Under the pieces are notes generated by a model. That model did no database searches and was not told the origin of the DNA. It saw only the letters and a list, made by a program, of their open reading frames with translations. Shown here in pieces: positions 6,257-8,832 of a DNA stretch of 8,832 bases; position 1 is the stretch's first letter; each line of letters starts with the position of its first letter. The stretch is taken from the NCBI GenBank assembly GCA_026982585.1, contig JALSGW010000385.1, positions 1-8,832 of the forward strand, in the 5' to 3' direction. The position numbers and the translations under genes are program-made. This DNA comes from Alphaproteobacteria bacterium. Its GTDB lineage: Bacteria; Pseudomonadota; Alphaproteobacteria; Geminicoccales; Geminicoccaceae.

Positions 6257-8832
6257 ATGGCAACCAGCTCGTTCGCGCGCTTGTGGGGGTCGCTCGCGCT
6301 TTCGGCGAGCCTGGTGTGGACCCAGACCATGGCCGTGGCAGCACCCCAGCGGACCGCAGCGCCCGCCTCCTTGCGCGATCAGGCGGCCGCCTTCTACCGC
6401 GTCCTGCGCGAACTCGAACAGGGGCTCGAGCGCAGCAGCTTCGACCCCGAGGCGCTCGCCGCACGGCTGAGCGACCTCGAAGCGGCCTATGCCTTCGTGC
6501 GCGACGAGATCGCCCTTGTGCCCTATGAGGGCGTTCAGCGGGGCGCCGCCGGCACCCTCGCGTCCCGCGCCGGCAATGCCTGCGACCAGGCGCTGCTGCT
6601 CGCGGAGCTCCTCCAAGCGCAGGGGCGAAGGACGCGTTTTGCGCTCGCCGAGCTCGACGCGGGGCAGGTCGCCCGCCTGCGCGCGGCTTTGGACCGGCCG
6701 GAAACCGCGACAAGCCGTCCGAAGCTGCGCCCGCCGCTCGATTCGCGCTGGCGGCCGCTGTTCGCGCTCGCGGGTGCGGACGGCGAGGAGGTGGCACGCG
6801 TCGAGGCGGAACAGCGCCAGCGCCTTGAGGCGCTCGCCGCCCACATCGAAAGCGCCTTCGCCGCCGGTGCCACAGGCCTCGCAGCACTCTACGAGGGCGC
6901 CCCTCCGCCCGCTTCGGGCGAGCCGCAGGCGCGGGCTTCGCTCGCCCGCCACTGCTGGGTGCAGGTGGAGACCGAGGCCGGCTGGCTCGATCTCGATCCG
7001 ACCCTTGCCGAATTCGAGCCGGGCGACCGGCTGCGCGCCCCGGATGCGGTGCTCGAGCGGCTGCCCCTGGACCTGCGGCCGCAGCTCACCCTGCGCCTGC
7101 TTGTGCACCGCGAGGAGGGGGGCGAGCGGCGCAGCGCGGCGCTCTTGGAAGAATCCGTACCGCTCGGCGAGGCGGTGTTCGAGGGGCGGCTTTTGGTGAT
7201 TCCGGAGATCCGCCGGGGCGAGGCGGCGGGCGGTGTGGTCGGAGCGCTGTTGGAGGACCGCGATCTGTCGCGCTTTGCGAGCTTCGTGCCGCTGTTTGCG
7301 GTCCCCGGTCGCAGCGTCGCCGTCGGGCTGCCGTTCGCTCTCGACGGCCGGCCGCTTGCGACCGACTTCAACGCCCGCGTCGCGCGGGCGGTGGGGGAGA
7401 CGGTGGGCGGCGGCTTCGCCGGCGCCATCGGCGCGTTGGGTTCCCTGCTCGACGAACCCGCTCCCGCACCCACCAGCGAAAGCCGCTTTTCGGGCCTGGA
7501 GCTCGTGCTCGAGCTGGCCCTGCCCGGCGGCGAGCGGCGCACCTCGCGGCGGCTTCTGGTGCCGCCCGCCCCCGAGGAGGAGCTCGGCGGCCGGTTGTTC
7601 TTGAGCGTCGATCTGGTGGCGAGCGCGGCCCGCATCCCAAGCGATCTCTTCCAGGCCGTCGAGATCGCCGCCTGGCGCGCCGCCCGGCCGCTTGTGGAGG
7701 CCGCCTTGAGCGCGGATCCGCTGCGCGAGGGCGAGGCCGCGCTCGGCCGGCTGTGGCAGCCGAGCCTGGCGCTCTGGGAATTCCTGAAGCTGCGCGCGGC
7801 CTTTGCGGAGGAGCTCGCGGCCCGCTCCTTTCCGGCGCTCGTGCGGGTGCCGGACGGGCCGCTCGTGGTGGCGTTGCACCAGCGCCTCGTGCCGGGAGAC
7901 GACGGCTGGGCGATGGCGCGGGCGTTCGATCTGGTCTTCAAGCGGGAGCGGGTGCTCGCGCGCGATCCCAACACCCCCGCGCCGGCCGCGGCGCCGGCGG
8001 AGATGCTGCGACGTCTGTCGCTGCTCGATGCGGCGCTCGAGGACGCCTATGCGGGCCCGGAGGGGCAAAGCGGGCTCAAGCTGCTCGCGGCCGCCGCGGC
8101 CCAGGGAATCGCCCTGCGCCGGCTGGGCGACGTCGCCGATCTCGCCACCATCGAGGGGATGCCGGCCTATGCGCGCTCGCTCATCATCGAGGCGCTCGCG
8201 GCCGGCCAGCGGGTGCTGGTGCCGGAGCGGCCGCCCGTGATCGGCGGGCGGCCCTATTTCGCCTTCTGGAGGCTCGATCCCGCCTCCGGGGAGCTCCTTG
8301 CCGTCGGCGCCGACGGCACCGGCCAGGCGATGGCCGAATACAAGGAACTGATCGTGGTCACCGCCATCGGCGCCGTGGTGGGCTGCGCGGTCAGCTGGGC
8401 CCTGGGCGATCTGAGCGGGGCCTCGGACGTCTACCTGTGCCTCGCGATCAGCATGGCGATCGGCATCCTGGTGGGCGGTGCGGTGTCCTGGCTCGCGGGC
8501 CGGCTGCCGTGGCTCGGGGCCAAAGGTCAGGCGGCGGCGGGCGGCGCGCTCGGCGGTGCGGGTTCGTGGCTCGCCGGCCGCACGCTGGGCGGTGGACGGC
8601 CTCCCGCCCCCACACCGCCGCCGGCGACGCGAGGCCCGGCCTTGACGCCTCCGCCGAACGTGCCCGCCGCCCTGCCACCCTTGCCTCCGCGCAGCGGCCC
8701 GCCGCCCGTGCGGGCGCCGGGGCGGGGACCGATCGCCCGACCCGCGCGCGGCGGAACCATCCCGGTCCCCGCGACGCGAAGGCCGAGCCCCTTCCCGCCG
8801 CTCGCATCGCCCGCCAAGCGCCCGGCGGGAAG
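6257..8832 (+). CDS. Secreted transglutaminase-like protein with membrane hairpin and Pro-rich tail (3' end beyond window)
   Basis: The frame stays open for 858 codons and leaves the window without a stop. Residues 1-28 look like a signal peptide (Arg8, hydrophobic core, AVA-AP cleavage). A transglutaminase-like core follows: YEGVQRGAAGTL at 90-101 leads to AGNACDQALLLAELL with candidate nucleophile Cys109. ARHCWVQV carries His232 and LDLDPT carries Asp247 (or Asp245), giving a Cys-His-Asp triad. The 122-residue Cys-to-His spacing is long and includes a charged helical stretch. Residues 250-690 are of unknown function and contain GLELVLELALPGG near 415 and FWRLDPASGELLAVG at 670-684. Two hydrophobic, glycine-zipper segments (698-717 and 725-748) form a likely membrane hairpin. 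A tail with 29 Pro in 78 residues (781-858) follows. The same head motifs occur in large modular exoproteins, including some with RHS repeats. The C-terminal function is unknown because it is outside the window. Confidence 0.8.
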   Translation, partial: MATSSFARLWGSLALSASLVWTQTMAVAAPQRTAAPASLRDQAAAFYRVLRELEQGLERSSFDPEALAARLSDLEAAYAFVRDEIALVPYEGVQRGAAGTLASRAGNACDQALLLAELLQAQGRRTRFALAELDAGQVARLRAALDRPETATSRPKLRPPLDSRWRPLFALAGADGEEVARVEAEQRQRLEALAAHIESAFAAGATGLAALYEGAPPPASGEPQARASLARHCWVQVETEAGWLDLDPTLAEFEPGDRLRAPDAVLERLPLDLRPQLTLRLLVHREEGGERRSAALLEESVPLGEAVFEGRLLVIPEIRRGEAAGGVVGALLEDRDLSRFASFVPLFAVPGRSVAVGLPFALDGRPLATDFNARVARAVGETVGGGFAGAIGALGSLLDEPAPAPTSESRFSGLELVLELALPGGERRTSRRLLVPPAPEEELGGRLFLSVDLVASAARIPSDLFQAVEIAAWRAARPLVEAALSADPLREGEAALGRLWQPSLALWEFLKLRAAFAEELAARSFPALVRVPDGPLVVALHQRLVPGDDGWAMARAFDLVFKRERVLARDPNTPAPAAAPAEMLRRLSLLDAALEDAYAGPEGQSGLKLLAAAAAQGIALRRLGDVADLATIEGMPAYARSLIIEALAAGQRVLVPERPPVIGGRPYFAFWRLDPASGELLAVGADGTGQAMAEYKELIVVTAIGAVVGCAVSWALGDLSGASDVYLCLAISMAIGILVGGAVSWLAGRLPWLGAKGQAAAGGALGGAGSWLAGRTLGGGRPPAPTPPPATRGPALTPPPNVPAALPPLPPRSGPPPVRAPGRGPIARPARGGTIPVPATRRPSPFPPLASPAKRPAG

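Noticed and set aside
5968..6330. A 120-codon minus-strand version of the leader frame starting at 6330
   Set aside because: It would start inside the transglutaminase-like coding region and upstream of the candidate leuA promoter, and only its last 25-31 codons make sense as a leader peptide.
6230..8068. Minus-strand frame (612 codons) opposite the transglutaminase-like gene
   Set aside because: It has no recognisable domain and is rich in Arg, Gly and Gln. The plus strand here has a signal peptide, a ribosome binding site and a catalytic triad.
8448..8817. Minus-strand frames opposite the Pro-rich tail
   Set aside because: They are Arg/Gly/Ala low-complexity reverse translations of a proline-rich coding region, with no start signal of note.

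Overview
The window is very GC-rich (roughly 70% by eye) and reads as chromosomal DNA of a free-living proteobacterium. The 2-isopropylmalate synthase looks most like alphaproteobacterial (Rhodospirillales-type) versions, but this lineage call rests on remembered sequence style, not on a search.

Layout. (1) Bases 1-2826, plus strand: a divergent member of the phosphoenolpyruvate carboxylase family, probably cut at its 5' end by the window edge. Several active-site residues that are invariant in classical PEPC are changed. (2) Bases 2906-4297, plus strand: a class-III, PLP-dependent omega-aminotransferase of the amine/beta-alanine:pyruvate type. (3) Bases 4314-5870, minus strand: leuA, complete, converging on the aminotransferase with a 16-bp gap. 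(4) Bases 5871-6256: a divergent control region. On the minus strand it holds a probable leucine-rich leader peptide (about 5968-6063), two strong hairpins, and a segment within the leader's Leu codons that is perfectly complementary over 8 nt to the leuA Shine-Dalgarno region. This suggests leucine-responsive attenuation, possibly acting on translation. Candidate promoters face both ways. (5) Bases 6257 to the window end, plus strand: a long gene that never meets a stop codon before the window ends and is easily missed. It encodes a secreted protein with a signal peptide, a transglutaminase-like Cys-His-Asp core, a long middle region, a paired glycine-zipper membrane hairpin and a proline-rich tail that continues beyond the window.

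How the parts work together. leuA with its leader is a self-contained leucine-biosynthesis unit: leucine shortage would be sensed by ribosome stalling on the leader. The PEPC homologue and the aminotransferase are co-directional with a 79-bp gap and could be co-transcribed, but no shared pathway is evident. The transglutaminase-like exoprotein is divergently transcribed from leuA. Its build (secretion signal, enzyme-like head, membrane hairpin, proline-rich linker, missing C-terminus) resembles large modular exoproteins or polymorphic toxins. The decisive part lies outside this window.
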